Source: Ehretia macrophylla (taxonomy: Eukaryota; Streptophyta; Magnoliopsida; Boraginales; Ehretiaceae). From it: a DNA stretch of 64,000 bases. Under the pieces are notes generated by a model. It worked only from the letters and a program-made list of their open reading frames with translations. It was not told the DNA's origin and did not search any database. Numbering within the stretch: position 1 is the first letter of the stretch; every line of letters starts with the position of its first letter. The position numbers and the translations under genes were made by a program. Below are positions 23,386-35,068 of this stretch, one piece after another. The DNA lies in NCBI GenBank assembly GCA_037974665.1, contig CM075767.1, positions 89,120,644-89,184,643 on the forward strand, read 5' to 3'.

Positions 23386-23942
23386 CTTTTCAATTTTTTT
23401 TGCCCCGGTTAGCCTTGCCAAGATGCTTTATCCAACACATTTCTATTACTGAATCCCACGGAACATTGGGCAAGACAACTACGCTTTACGTAGAGGTTGG
23501 GCCCGCAAACCGAGGGAGTAGGGTTTGTGACCAGGTCTCCGTCGCTCCGGTGCCTATAACTTTTGATCTGTAAGGAGTTATGCTGTGCACAGCATACCGT
23601 TGCAAAGCTCTCTGAGAGCTCTACGACGGGGGCAGCCAGCTTGCTCGCTGTGCCCATTTTTTAGCCCAAAATCGAACGTTTTCATCAATTTCTGGCTACT
23701 TTTCTTCTTTTGCCCCATTTTTCTGTCCTGGATCGTACGTCGTGAGCTGTTAAAAGGACGACAACCTGACTCACGGTACATCAGAGGGTCCTACAATGTG
23801 TCGATATCACGTCTTGCGAGGATGCTGCGTTGTGGAAGCGGATGGGTTGTCGTTAAGCCCATTGGGCCTTTTGAATGGGCCATCACTCTAGGCTGGCACT
23901 GTGAACCGTTAACACATATAGGAATTGTGCCATCAACATGAC

Positions 23943-24061
23943 GGGTGCGATTAGACCAGCACTAATGCACCGGATCCCATCAGAACTCCGAACTTAAGCG
24001 TGCTTGGGGGATAGTAGTACTAGGATGGGTGACCCCGAGGGAAGTCCTCGTGTTGCACCCC
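23943..24061 (+). rRNA. 5S rRNA gene, copy 32
   Basis: Changes: C10T, T12G, G51C, C67G, G70T, C95G, T96A. It shares C67G with truncated copy 30, suggesting common descent. Confidence 0.91.
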
Positions 24062-24620
24062 CTTTTCAATTTTTTTTGCCCTAGTTAGGTTTGCCAAGAT
24101 ACATTATCTGCCAAATCTCTATTACCGAATCCCACGGAACATTGGGCAAGACAACTTCGCTTCACGTAGAGGCCGGGCCCATAAACCGAGGGCGTAGGGT
24201 TTTGTGACCAGGTCTGCGTCGTTCCGGTGCCCATAACTTTTTATCCGTAAGGAGTTACGCGGCGCACAACATACCGTTGTAAATCCCTCTAAGAGCTCTA
24301 CGACGGGGGCAGCGAGCTTGCTCACTGTGCCTATTTTTGGAGCCCAAAATCAAACGTTTTCATTAGTTTCAAGCCACTTTTATTCTTTTGCCTTGTTTTT
24401 TCGTCCCGGATCGTACGTCGTGAGCTATTAAAAGGCCGACAACCTGACTCGCGGTACATCAGAAGGCCCTACAACGTGTCGATATCACGTCTTGCGAGGA
24501 GGCTGAGTTGTTGAAGCGGATGGGTTGTCATTAAGCCCATTGGGCCTTTTGAATGGGCCATCTCTCTAGGTTGGCACTGTGAACCGTTAACACATATAGG
24601 AATTGTGCCCTCAACATGAC

Positions 24621-24739
24621 AGGTGCGATCATACTAGCACTAATGCACCGGATCCCATCAGAACTCTGAAGTTAAGCGTGCTTAGGCGAGAGTAGTACTA
24701 GGATGGGTGACCCCCTGGGAAGTCCTCGTGTTGCGCCCC
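24621..24739 (+). rRNA. 5S rRNA gene, copy 33 (type X)
   Basis: Changes: G1A, C15T, C47T, G64A, A115G. First of four type X genes, all changed at C15, whose spacers have TTTTTGGATCC and GCTCGTTGTG. Confidence 0.92.
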
Positions 24740-25297
24740 CTTTTCAATTTGTTTTGCCCTTGTTAGGGTTGCCAAGATACTTTATCCACCAAATCTCTAT
24801 TATCGAATCCGACAGAACATTGGGCAAGACAACTTTGCTTCATGTAGAAGTCGGGCCCGCAAACCGAGGGCGTAGGGTTTGTCACCAGGTCTCCGTCGCT
24901 CCGGTGCCCATAACTTTTGATCCGTAAGGAGTTACGCGGCGCACAACATACTGTTGCAAAGCTCTCTGAGAACTCTACGACGGGGGCATCCAGCTTGCTC
25001 GTTGTGCCCATTTTTGGATCCAAAAATCAAATGTTTTCATCTGTTTTAAGCCACTTTTGTTCTTTTGCTCTATTTTTTTGTCCCGGATCGTACGTCGTGA
25101 GCTGTTAAAAGGACGACAACCTGACTCGCGGGACATCAGAAGGCCCTACAACGTGTCGATATCAAGTCTTACAAGGATGGTGCGTTGTTGAAGCGGATGA
25201 GTTGTCGTTAAGCCCATTAGGCCTTTTGAATGGGCCATCTATCTAGGCTGGGACTGTGAACCGTTAACACATATAGGAATTATGCCCTCAACATGAC

Positions 25298-25416
25298 GGG
25301 TGCGATCATACCTGTACTAATGCACCGGATCCCATCAGAACTCCGAAGTTAAGCGTGCTTGGGCGAGATTAGAACTAGGATTGGTGACCCCTTGGGAAGT
25401 CCTCGTGTTGCACCCC
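25298..25416 (+). rRNA. 5S rRNA gene, copy 34 (type A)
   Basis: Changes: A16T, C18T, G72T, T76A, G85T, C95T. Type A spacer: CATGGAACATTGGGCAGG, CGTAAAGG, GCATAGC, and GAAAGTTTACATC in place of GAACGTTTTCATC. Confidence 0.92.
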
Positions 25417-25974
25417 CTTTTAGATTTTTTTTGCCCTGGTTAGGGTTGCCAAGATACTTTATCCATCAAATCTCTATTACTGAATCCCATGGAACATTGG
25501 GCAGGACAACTTCGCTTCACGTAAAGGTCGGGCCCGTAAACCGAGGGCGTAGGGTTTGTGACCAGGTCTCCGTCGCTCCGGTGCCCATAAATTTTGATCT
25601 GTGCGGAGTTACGCGACGCATAGCATACCGTTGCAAAGCTCTTAGATAGCTCTACGACGTGGGCAGCGAGCTTGCTCGCTGTGCCCTTTTTTGAAGCCTA
25701 AAATTGAAAGTTTACATCAGTTTCAGGCCACTTTTCTTCTTTTGCCCTATTTTTCCATCCCTGATTGTACGTCGTGAGCTGTTAAAAGGACGACAACTTG
25801 ACTCGCAGTACATCAGAGGGCCCTACAACGTGTCGATATCACGTCTTGCGAGGATGCTGAGTTGTTGAAGCGGATGGGTTGTCGTTAAGCCCATTGGGCC
25901 TTTTGAATGGGCCATCTCTCTAGGTTGGCAATGTGAACCGTTAACACATATAGGAATTGTGCCCTCAACATGAC

Positions 25975-26093
25975 GGGTGCGATCATACTAGCACTAATGC
26001 ACCGGATCCCATAAGAACTCCGAAGTTAAACATGCTTGGGCGAAAGTGGTACTAGGATGGGTGACCCCCTGGGAAGCCCACGTGTTGCACCCC
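25975..26093 (+). rRNA. 5S rRNA gene, copy 35 (type X)
   Basis: Changes: C15T, C39A, G56A, G58A, G70A, A74G, T103C, T106A. Confidence 0.91.
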
Positions 26094-26646
26094 CATTTCA
26101 ATTTTTTTTGCCGTGGTTAGGGTTGCCAAGATACTTTATCCACCAAATCTCTATTATCGAATCCCACGGAACATTGGGCAAGACAACTTCGCTTCATGTA
26201 GAGGCCGGGCCCGCAAACCGAGGGCGTAAGGTTTGTGACCAGGTCTCCGTCGCTCCGGTGCCCATAAGTTTTGATCCGTAAAGAGTTACGCGGCGCACAT
26301 CATACCGTTGCAAAGCTCTCTTAGAGCTCTACGACTGAGGATAGTGAGCGTTGTGCCCATTTTTGGATCCCAAAATTGAACGTTTTCATCAGTTTTAGGC
26401 CACTTTTCTTCTTTTGATCTACTTTTTCATCCCGGATCGTACGTCGTGGGCTGTTAAAAAGATGACAACCTTACTCGCGGTACATCAGAGGGCCCTACAA
26501 CGTGTCGATATCAAGTCTTGCGAGGATGCTGCGTTGTTTAAGCGGATGGGTTATCGTTAAGCCCATTGGGCGTTTTTAATGGGCCATCTCTCTAGGCTGG
26601 GACTGTGAACCGTTAACACATATAGGAATTATGCCCTCAACATGAC

Positions 26647-26765
26647 GGGTGCGATCATACCAGCACTAAGACATCGGATCCCATCAGAACTCCGAAATTA
26701 AGCATGCTTGGGTGAGAGTAGTACTAGGATTGGTGACCCCATGGGAAGTCCTTGTGGTGCACCCC
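26647..26765 (+). rRNA. 5S rRNA gene, copy 36 (type A)
   Basis: Changes: T24G, G25A, C28T, G51A, G58A, C67T, G85T, C95A, C107T, T111G. Carries the linked pair G85T/C95A typical of type A; decayed. Confidence 0.89.
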
Positions 26766-27322
26766 CTTTCAATTTTTTTTGCCCTTTTTTGGGTTGCCAA
26801 GATACTTTATCCACCAAATCTCTATTACCGAATCCCATGGAACGTTGGGCAGGACAATTTCTCTTCACGTAAAGGCCGGGCCCGCAAACTGAGGGCGTAG
26901 GGTTTGTGACCAAGTCTCTGTCGCTCCGGTGCCCATAACTTTTGATCCGTACGGAGTTACGCGGCGCATAGCATACCATTGCAAAGCTCTTATAGAGATC
27001 TACAACGTGGGCAGCGAGCTTGCTCGCTGTGCCCATTTTTGAAGCCCAAAATTGAAAGTTTACATCAGTTTCAGGCCACTTTTCTTCTTTTGCCCTATTT
27101 TTCCGTCCCTGATCGTACGTCGTGAGCTATTAAAAGGACGACAACCTGACTCGCGGTACATCAGAGGGCCCTACAACGTGTCGATATCGCGTCTTGCGAG
27201 GATGCTGAGTTGTTGAAGCGGATGGGTTGTCGTTAAGCCCATTGGGCCTTTTGAATGGGCCATCTCTCTAGGTTGGCACTGTGAACCGTTAACACATATA
27301 GGAATTGTGCCCTCAACATGAC

Positions 27323-27441
27323 GGGTGCAATCATACTAGCACTAATGCACCGGATCCCATCAGAACTCCGAAGTTAAGCGTGGTTGGGCGAGAGTAGTAC
27401 TAGGATGGGTGACCCCCTGGGAAGTCCTCGTGTTGCACCCC
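27323..27441 (+). rRNA. 5S rRNA gene, copy 37 (type X)
   Basis: Changes: G7A, C15T, C61G. Well preserved apart from C61G in the A box. Confidence 0.93.
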
Positions 27442-27988
27442 CATTTCAATTTTTTTCCCTGGTTATGGTTGCCAAGACTCTTTATCCACCATATCTCTAT
27501 TACCGAATCCCACGGAACATTAAGCAAGACAACTTCGCTTCATGTAGAGGTCGGGCCCGCAAAACGAGGGCGTAGGGTTTGTAACCAGGTCTCCGTCGCT
27601 CCGGTGCCCATAACTTTTGATCCGTAAGGAGTTACACGTCGCACAGCATACCATTGCAAAGCTCTCTGAGAGCTCTACGACAAGGGCATCCTGCTTGCTC
27701 GTTGTGCCCATTTTTGGATCCCAAAATCAAACATTTTCATCAGTTTCAGGCCACTTTTGTTCTATTTTTCGGTCCCGGATCGTACGTCGTGAGCTGTTAA
27801 ATACACGACACCGGACCGGCGGGCCATCAGAGGGCCCTACAACTTGTCGATATCAAGTCTTGCGAGGATGCTGCGTTGTTGAAGCGGATCGGTTGTCGTT
27901 AAGCCCATTGGGCCTTTTGAATGGGCCATCTCTCTATGCTGGGACTGTGAACCGTTAACACATATAGGAATTATCCCCTCAACATGAC

Positions 27989-28107
27989 GGGTGCAATTAT
28001 ACCAGCACTAATGCATCGGATCCCATCAGAACTCCGAAGTAAAGCGTGCTTGGTCGAGAGTAGTACTAGGATTGGTGACCTCATGGGAAGTCCTCGTGTT
28101 GCACCCC
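27989..28107 (+). rRNA. 5S rRNA gene, copy 38 (type A)
   Basis: Changes: G7A, C10T, C28T, T53A, G66T, G85T, C93T, C95A. The upstream GC is replaced (TATCCCC). Confidence 0.91.
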
Positions 28108-28665
28108 CTTTCAATTTTTTTTGCCTTTGTTAGGGTTGCCAAGATACTTTATCCACCAAATCTCTCTTACCGAATCCCATGGAACATTGGGCAAGACAAC
28201 TTCGTTTCACGTAAAGGCCGGGCCCGCAAACCGAGGGCGTAGGGTTTGTGACCAGGTCTCCATCGCTCCGGTGCCCATAACTTTTGATCCGTACGGAGTT
28301 ACGCGGCACATAGCGTACCGTTGCAAAGCTCTTAGAGAGCTCTACGATGTAGGCATTGAGCTTGCTCGCTGTGTCCATTTTTTGAAGCCCAAAATTGAAA
28401 GTTTACATCAGTTTCAGGCCACTTTTCTTCTTTTGCCCTATTTTTCGGTCCCTGATCGTACGTCGTGAGCTGTTAAAAGGGCGACAACCTGACTCGCTGT
28501 ACATCAGAGGGCCCTACAACGTGTCGATATCACGTCTTGCGAGAATGCTGAGTTGTTGAAGCGGATGGGTTGTCGTTAAGCCCATTGGGCCTTTTGAATG
28601 GGCCATCTCTCTAGGTTGGCACTGTGAACCGTTAACACATATAGGAATTGTGCCCTCAACATGAC

Positions 28666-28784
28666 GGGTGCGATCATACAAGCACTAATGCACCAGATCC
28701 CATCAGAACTCCGAAGTTGAGCGTGCTTGGACGAGAGTAGTACTAGAATGGGTGACCCCCTGGGAAGTCCTCGTGTTGCACCCC
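28666..28784 (+). rRNA. 5S rRNA gene, copy 39 (type X)
   Basis: Changes: C15A, G30A, A54G, G66A, G82A. Last complete gene before the chromovirus insertion. Confidence 0.92.
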
Positions 28785-29341
28785 CTTTTCAATTTTTTTT
28801 GGCCCTGGTTAGGGTTGCCAAGATACTTTATCCACCAAATCTCTATTACAGAATCCCATAGAACATTGCGCAAGGCAACTTCGCTTCATGTAGAGGCCGG
28901 GCCCGTAAACCGAGGGCGTAGGGTTTGTGACCAGGTCTCCGTCGCTACGGTGGCCATAACTTTTGATCCGTAAGGAGTTACGCGGCTCACAGCATACCGT
29001 TGTAGAGCTCTCTGAGAGCTCAACGACAGGGGCATCTAGCTTGCTCGTTGTTCTCATTTTTGGATCCCAAAATCGAACGTTTTCATCAGTTTCAGGCCAC
29101 TTTTCTTCTTTTGCTCTATTTTTCCGTCCCGGATCGTACGTCGTGAGCAATTAAAAGGATGACAACCTTACTCGCGATACATCAGAGGGCCCTACAATGT
29201 GTTGATATCAAGTCTTGCGAGGATGCTGCGTTGTTGAAGCGGATGGGTTGTCGTTAAGCCCATTAGGCGTTTTGAATCGGCCATCTCTCTAGGCTGGGAC
29301 TGTGAACCGTTAACACATATACGAATTATGCCCTCAACATG

Positions 29342-29346
29342 ACGGG
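29342..29346. repeat. Target-site duplication ACGGG, left (splits a 5S gene after nt 3)
   Basis: The last two spacer bases (AC) and the first three gene bases (GGG) precede the 5' LTR. The same ACGGG follows the 3' LTR at 38848-38852, where the gene continues. Confidence 0.96.
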
Positions 29347-31624
29347 TTTAATACCCGAACCCGGAATGTGAAAATTCTTTGTTTATTATTTTGAAATTTA
29401 TATTTCCTTAAATTCTTTGTGAATTAATTGTTACTTTCTCGCTGTCGCAACGTGCATTGAATTTAGGGAGCGATAGCTAGAGATCGGTTTCTAGTCCTCA
29501 GCTAATAGTGAAACTAGTATTTAGATGACTTAAATTTTATATTTTAATTGTTGCTTGCTGAAAATTTTATTGGTGATAGTTATCTTAGCTTAAAATGCAA
29601 CAAAATAAGGCCCTTTGACCAAGTTTTAAATGGTTTGACCTAGGACTGTGACTATTTTACTTAGCCAACCTTTTAATAAGCTTTTAACTTAGCAAAATAA
29701 AAAAATAGCAGCTGAATTCAGGGAGCAGGCCGAGAGCTTCTTAGAGAAAAAAAAACCTTTCAACCTTTTAATCGTTCAATCTTCGCGTGAGCTCGTGCGG
29801 GGTGATTTCCGAGGCAACTAGCGTTGTTTTCCTAGCGACTAGGAGTACCTGAGGTGAGGGAATCATGTTATTTGCGCATTTAAATGTTTAGTGTATCAAC
29901 TTTGCAATTTTTACATTTTATCCGTAGATTGTTGTTTAAAGCGTTTTGATGCTTCTAGCATGTTCCTTGGCAATTGTAGAACGTGTATTTATGGCTTTTT
30001 AACATTTTCTGCGGTTAAATGTTGTGATTACAATTAAATTTGGGTGTTGAATAGTGTTTTGTGAATAGTAAACCCTTGGAATGATGAAGTTGTTCCGTTA
30101 AGCTGTCCGTTGATGTAGAATTGTGCTAGGTGTGCTAGAATGCCTAAATGCATGGTTTGTTTGGGTTGCGTAATGGAAAAAAAAAGAATTAAGCCTTGTT
30201 GGAGGTCGGGATCGTTTAGGTTGAGTTTGGCATTTTCTCATTTTGCGTGTTAGCATTGTATCGGGAGGCCATGGAAGCACTTTTGGTGCGATTATGGCGT
30301 TGGTTGGGTGTTTGGTTGTTATAGTTGTAGTTCAAACGAGAAAGGGGGAAATCGGGGCTTTGCGCGAGTTCTAGGGTAAAGTAAGGTTTCGGGGTCTTTA
30401 GACGTGCCTTATGGTGACCTAGGAGGTTTGGTGAAGTCGGTTTCCAGAACTCGTGGCTCGTTTGGAAATGGTAGGGTTTTGATAGTTGGGGCCGGTTTGT
30501 ATTTTTGTGTGTTTTCTTGACTTTATGCCTATAGAATGCTTAGGGTTGCTTGAAATACTTGCTTGAATTGATTTGGATTGAAATGCTTATCAATTGCTGC
30601 TATTGCGTGCGATAGTAACCTACTTTGTTATTCTCCCACGTGTGGCTTTATCGCTTGTTTATCGCCTTTTATCGAGTCTTGCATTGCATAGTGTCTCACG
30701 CGTAAGTGATGGGCCTCTCTGGGTAGCCTTGGGTTGCCAGTGTTGGTTGCTCTAGCTCTGCTGCTATTCCCTTTTCTCGCTTGGGTTGCCTCCCAGGGAG
30801 ATTTGGGTTGTAGGTTGATGGATACCTCCGGGGTATTCCAAACTGGTGTTATAAGGTGGTTTGGGCCGGCGCGTCATCATCGAATTCTTGAATGAGAGTT
30901 GCTCGTGAAAAGAGTACCGTATCCTTTGAATGAATGTTTATAGTCTTTAATGCTTGCCTTGTTATAATATTGACTTGTTTGTATCTTTAAATGATAATTG
31001 TGTGCATTGCTTGGCTAATTGCATTGCATACTCCTCTCATCTCCGTCCTTGAGACCAATTGCCCTCGCTGAGCAATAGTTTTTGCTCATTCCTCTCTATA
31101 CTATATTTTTACAGGAGTAGTTGAAGCAAAACCTATCGAGGTAATAGAGGAGGAGGAGCAGGTAGAGGTGTTTCCGTGATAGCACTTCTCTGCTTTGCTG
31201 GTGGTTGGTTACCAGATTTTGTGCGAGCCTTGCATGATATGTATATTGCTTGGATGTCGCTTAATTTTGAGGCTTGTAGCCTTGTATGTATTTTCTAGTT
31301 TGAGGCCTCTACGGTCTTATGTTGTATAAGTTGAAAGAATGTAAAGTTGTAAACTTATACCCTTATGACTAGTAAGCAAATGCATGCTAATGGAATTGAT
31401 TAGTGGCATAAATACTTGTGTAGTATGCATATCATTTTTGGGTTGCAAAGCTGGTTAATAAGAAATGTATGTTTCAAAGAAAGTTGGCTTGTTTGAGTTG
31501 TTTTATGGCTTTCGCAAGTATTATGATGATTTTAGGGTTTCGGATCGTCCGCGGTATAGAGGAGACTCCGTCCGTGTGTCGGGTCCGGGCTTGGCCTTTT
31601 GCGGGGTCGGGTCGGGGCGTGACA
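29347..31624 (+). repeat. 5' LTR of chromovirus (2278 bp)
   Basis: Begins TTTAATACCCGAAC, where the 3' LTR begins TGTAATACCCGAGC, so the terminal TG has mutated to TT; it ends GGGGCGTGACA. The whole length aligns with 36565-38847. The open frames inside (such as 31465-31692) are present in the matching LTR but carry no recognisable domain. The LTR should hold the Pol II promoter and polyadenylation signals, which I did not map. Confidence 0.95.
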
Positions 31625-31632
31625 TCTTTAGG

Positions 31633-31644
31633 TGGTATCAGAGC
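31633..31644 (+). other. Primer-binding site, complementary to initiator tRNA-Met
   Basis: TGGTATCAGAGC, eight bases after the 5' LTR, is the usual plant tRNA-iMet primer-binding sequence. It primes minus-strand DNA synthesis. Bases 31645-31936 are the untranslated leader, with nothing else recognised. Confidence 0.93.
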
Positions 31645-31936
31645 ATGATAGTCTTGCATGAGCCGGGATATGATTCTCGGTCTGTGGGGTAAAGGTCTAA
31701 AATGCTAAAGCGTTTATGTATGATTGCTAAGTGAAAAGAAAATGATATAGCATGACTTTGTGAACTTGGAGTGTTTATGTGTTTAAGTGAAATAGTTTGG
31801 CAAGTTGAACTTGTCTTATGTGAATCGTGTGATAGAATATTGGATTGTTATTGACTTGAGTGGTATCTGATCTTATGTGCAATATTTCTATCTATAAACT
31901 GCTTTTAAATGTTGCCAGCTATTGTGAATCGCTACT

Positions 31937-32809
31937 ATGCCGCCACGTCGTGGTACTCAAGGTATAGGATCAGATGAAGAGGCAGCAGAACAGGGTCAGC
32001 AGCCGTTGCCTGAGCAGTTTATGGCTACTATGACTACTGCAGTAGACCGGATTACACAGGTGCTGCATGAGCAGAGGCAGGACAGGAATAATCCCCAGGG
32101 AAATCAAGCTAATCCTGGTGGACAGGGGTACAGAGTTGAGAATAATCAGTTAGAGAAATTTCTGAGGCACGAGCCGGGAAAGTTCTTCGGAGAGCCGGAT
32201 GATGAGGCGGCCGAGAGATGGATTAACCGTGTCGAGAAAATTTTCACCGCTTTGAGGTACACTGATGAGGCAAGAATAGATTATGCGTCATTCCTGTTTG
32301 AGGGTAATGCAGAGCAGTGGTGGAATACTGTCAGATTGAGGTGGGATTGTGAGGATGTTCCACATTTATAGGATGATTTTGTAAGTGAGTTTCGGGATAA
32401 GTATATTCCCGAGATGGCTATGGAAAGGAGGGAAGACGAGTTTGTGGCCCTGAAACTAGGAAATATGACTGTTGCTCAGTACGAGGCTAGGTTTTTTAGC
32501 CTGTCGAGGTATATGCCCGAGTTGGTACGGCCGGGTAGGAGGATGATACATAGGTTTGTCTTTGGGGTGAGAATGGACATTTAGGTGCATTTGACTGGGC
32601 AGCCCTACACTACTGTTCCCGCGGCATCTCAGGCAGCCTCGAACTTTGTGAAACGGAAGGCTGAGATGATAGCTGAGAGGAGGCAGCCGAGGAAGAAGCA
32701 GTATTTGGGCCAGAGCAGCCAGAGTCAGCCGAGGCAGTATCAGACTTCTGCACAGGGTCCTCAGCTACGTCCGTATCAGCCACAGCAGCAGATTTAGGCT
32801 AGGCCAGCT
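31937..32809 (+). pseudogene. gag region of chromovirus (capsid part), with stops
   Basis: The frame starts at ATG 31937 (MPPRRGTQG), the natural gag-pol start. Residues about 65-140 resemble the Retrotrans_gag capsid domain (FFGEPDDEAAERWINRVEKI, then FEGNAEQWW). The capsid would package the element RNA into particles. Frame 31937 continues without shift to 36553. In-frame stops are TAG at 32369, where capsid relatives usually have Trp (TGG to TAG would be one G-to-A), and TAG at 32582 and 32795, the last in a Gln-rich stretch. Confidence 0.92.
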
Positions 32810-33937
32810 GTGACTAGACCCCAGCAGGGAGCTACAGTTCCTACTACCGCCAGAGCCCCAGCACCTACAGGAAATACTGCAGTTAGGCAAAATCAGCAGT
32901 GTAATTATTGTAATCGGTCAGGGCATATTGAGGCTAACTGCTGGAGGAAGAGTGGTAAATGTACAGGTTGTGGTAGTGATGATCATAGGGTGAGAGATTG
33001 CCTTAAGTATAACAATGTTCAGGGCCGTGGTGGAGGCCAAGGTGTTCAGAATAGGGCTGCAGGTGCACGTCCAGCACAGAGGGTTCAGGCTAGGGTCTTT
33101 GCACTAGATGCAAAGGAGCTGCCCGATACTACAGCTATTGTGGAAGGTACCTTTCTTCTCAATACTCAGCCAGTTAAAGTTTTGATTGATCCCGGAGCTA
33201 CACATTCGTTTATAACTCCTGCATGTGCACGATCTGTGAATGTTTGCATTGATAAATTGCCGCATGAAGTTGAAGTTAGTACTCTTTTGGGTGCAAAATT
33301 TGTTACTGAGTCTATTTGCAAATCTTGTGATATATGTATTGAGAACCGTAAATTTCCTGCTGATTTAATTATATTGCCATTCCGTGACTTTGAAATCATT
33401 TTGGGAATGGACTGGTTGGGGAAGTACTATGCTCAGTTGGATTGTAGAACAAAGGTCGTTTATCTTCAGGTTCCTGATCTACTGGTACTAGAGATTGTTG
33501 GGAACTGCAGGGCTGCCCGAATTCCACTTTTATCAGCGATCAAGACTTCTAAGTTGTTGAATAGGGGTTGTGAAGCTTACTTAGCCTATTTGATCAATCA
33601 GCCTACTGATAAGTTGAGTTTGAATGAGGTTTCGATTGTTAGAGACTTCCCTGGTGTATTTCCCAAGGAATTACCGGGTTTACCACCGGATAGGGAGATT
33701 GAGTTCGTGATTGATCTTGTGCTAGGCACTGCGCCAATTTCTAGGAGTCCTTATAGAATGGCATCGGCTGAACTTCAGGAGTCAAAAATTCAGCTTCAGA
33801 ATTTGCTTGAGAAAGGGTTTATACAACCTAGTTCTTCGCCGTGGGGCACACCTGTGTTGTTTGTGAGTAAGAAAGACGGCACGCTACGGTTATGCATTGA
33901 TTACAGGGGACTTAATCAAGTCACGATTAAGAATTAA
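32810..33937 (+). pseudogene. Nucleocapsid zinc knuckles, protease and start of reverse transcriptase
   Basis: A 375-codon open stretch of the gag-pol frame. Two CX2CX4HX4C zinc knuckles follow each other: [14 protein letters not shown] (32900-32941) and [14 protein letters not shown] (32960-33001). They would bind the genomic RNA. The aspartic protease has its active-site motif DPGATHSF at 33188. The reverse transcriptase N-terminus follows (PYRMA, then [26 protein letters not shown]). The stretch ends at TAA 33935, just after TIKN, where a Lys codon is expected; unlike most stops here, that would need a transversion. Confidence 0.93.
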
Positions 33938-33943
33938 TACACC

Positions 33944-35068
33944 TTGCCGTTGATTGAAGAATTGTTTGACCAGTTACAAGGTGCGAGTGTTTACTCCAAA
34001 TTTGACTTCAGGCAAGGTTACTATCAACTTAGAATTCAGAGTGACGATATACCGAAGACGGCTTTCAGGACTAGATATGGCCACTATGAATTTGTTGTGT
34101 TGCCGTTTGGATTGACGAATGCACCAGCCGCATTCATGGACTTGATGCAGAGGGTTTTTCGGCCTTACCTTGATCAGTTTGTCGTAATCTTTATTGACGA
34201 CATTTTAGTGTATTCGAAGAATGAGGCTGAACATGAGCAACACTTGAGGATTGTGCTACAGACTTTGCAGGAAAACAAGCTTTTTGCTAAATTCAACAAG
34301 TGTGAATTCTGGTTGAATCAGATATCTTTTCTAGGCCATATCATTTCAGATCGAGGAATTTCAGTGGACCCAGCTAAGATTGAAGTTGTTTCATCTTGGA
34401 AGAGACCTGAGACGGTGTCAGAGATTCGGAGTTTTCTTGGATTGGCAGGTTACTACCGGAGATTTGTTAAAGACTTTTCCAAAATTTCTGGGCCTTTGAG
34501 CCAGTTGACTCGAAAGAATGTTGCTTACAATTGGGATGCCAAGTGTGAATCCAGTTTCCAAGAATTGAAAAAGAGATTAACTACAGCTCATATACTAGCT
34601 TTACCTGAGGGAACAGAGAACTTCGTTGTCTACAGTGATGCATCTAAAGAAGGTTCGGGCCATGTTTTAATGCAGAATGGTAAGGTGATTGCCTATGCTT
34701 CCAGAAAGTTGAAACCTTATGAAGTCAATTACCCTACACATGATCTTGAGTTAGCTACAGTTGTGTTTGCTTTGAAGAAGTGGCATCATTACTTGTGGGG
34801 TTGCAGATTTGAAATTTTTACTAACCACAAGAGTCTCAAATATTTGTTTTCACATAAGGATTTGAATATGAGGTAGCGGAGATGGCTAGAGCTATTGGGT
34901 GGTTACAACTGTTCTATTAACTACGTGCCAGGTAAGGCAAATGTTGTTGCTGATGCTTTGAGCCGAAAGGCTACTGTTGCAAGCTTGATTATCAAGGATT
35001 AGGAGACTTTGGAAGAAATTTGTTCACGGAAGCCAGAAGCTACTGAGGTAGGGATTTGATTTGCTAGT
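33944..35068 (+). pseudogene. Reverse transcriptase and RNase H of chromovirus, with stops
   Basis: Reverse transcriptase motifs: [12 protein letters not shown] (catalytic Asp), [12 protein letters not shown], and the catalytic FIDDILVYS at 34190. Then the connection region ([12 protein letters not shown]) and RNase H ([29 protein letters not shown]). The third RNase H acidic site, usually TDHKSL in relatives, reads TNHKSL (AAC at 34823): an Asp-to-Asn loss by G-to-A. Stops: TAG 34874 after LNMR, where Gln is usual; TAG 35000; TGA 35057. Confidence 0.93.

Larger units (their letters stand above)
22194..29346 (+). repeat. 5S rDNA tandem array, middle block (11 genes plus stub)
   Basis: The array resumes with target duplication CGGAT (22194-22198) in the spacer of copy 28. 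Spacer content is as in the left block. From 24621 the repeats alternate between two types, X and A, with a two-unit period of about 1.35 kb. One compact unit at 23084 is 183 bp. The block ends with GGG (29344-29346), the first three bases of the gene split by the chromovirus. Confidence 0.96.

Noticed and set aside
29342..29346. Sequence-specific integration at Pol III start sites, as in yeast Ty3.
   Set aside because: One insertion at a start site is suggestive only. The other LTR element in the window sits in mid-spacer, and plant chromoviruses are thought to target chromatin marks through their chromodomain. Not claimed without more cases.
31633..31644. A tRNA gene, because of the tRNA-iMet match.
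   Set aside because: Only the 12 bases complementary to the tRNA 3' end are present. It is the primer-binding site.
31465..31692. Short open frame MYVSKKVGLFELFYG... near the end of the 5' LTR, with a close match at 38688-38891.
   Set aside because: The pair is explained by the two LTRs; the frame runs across the LTR end and has no known domain.
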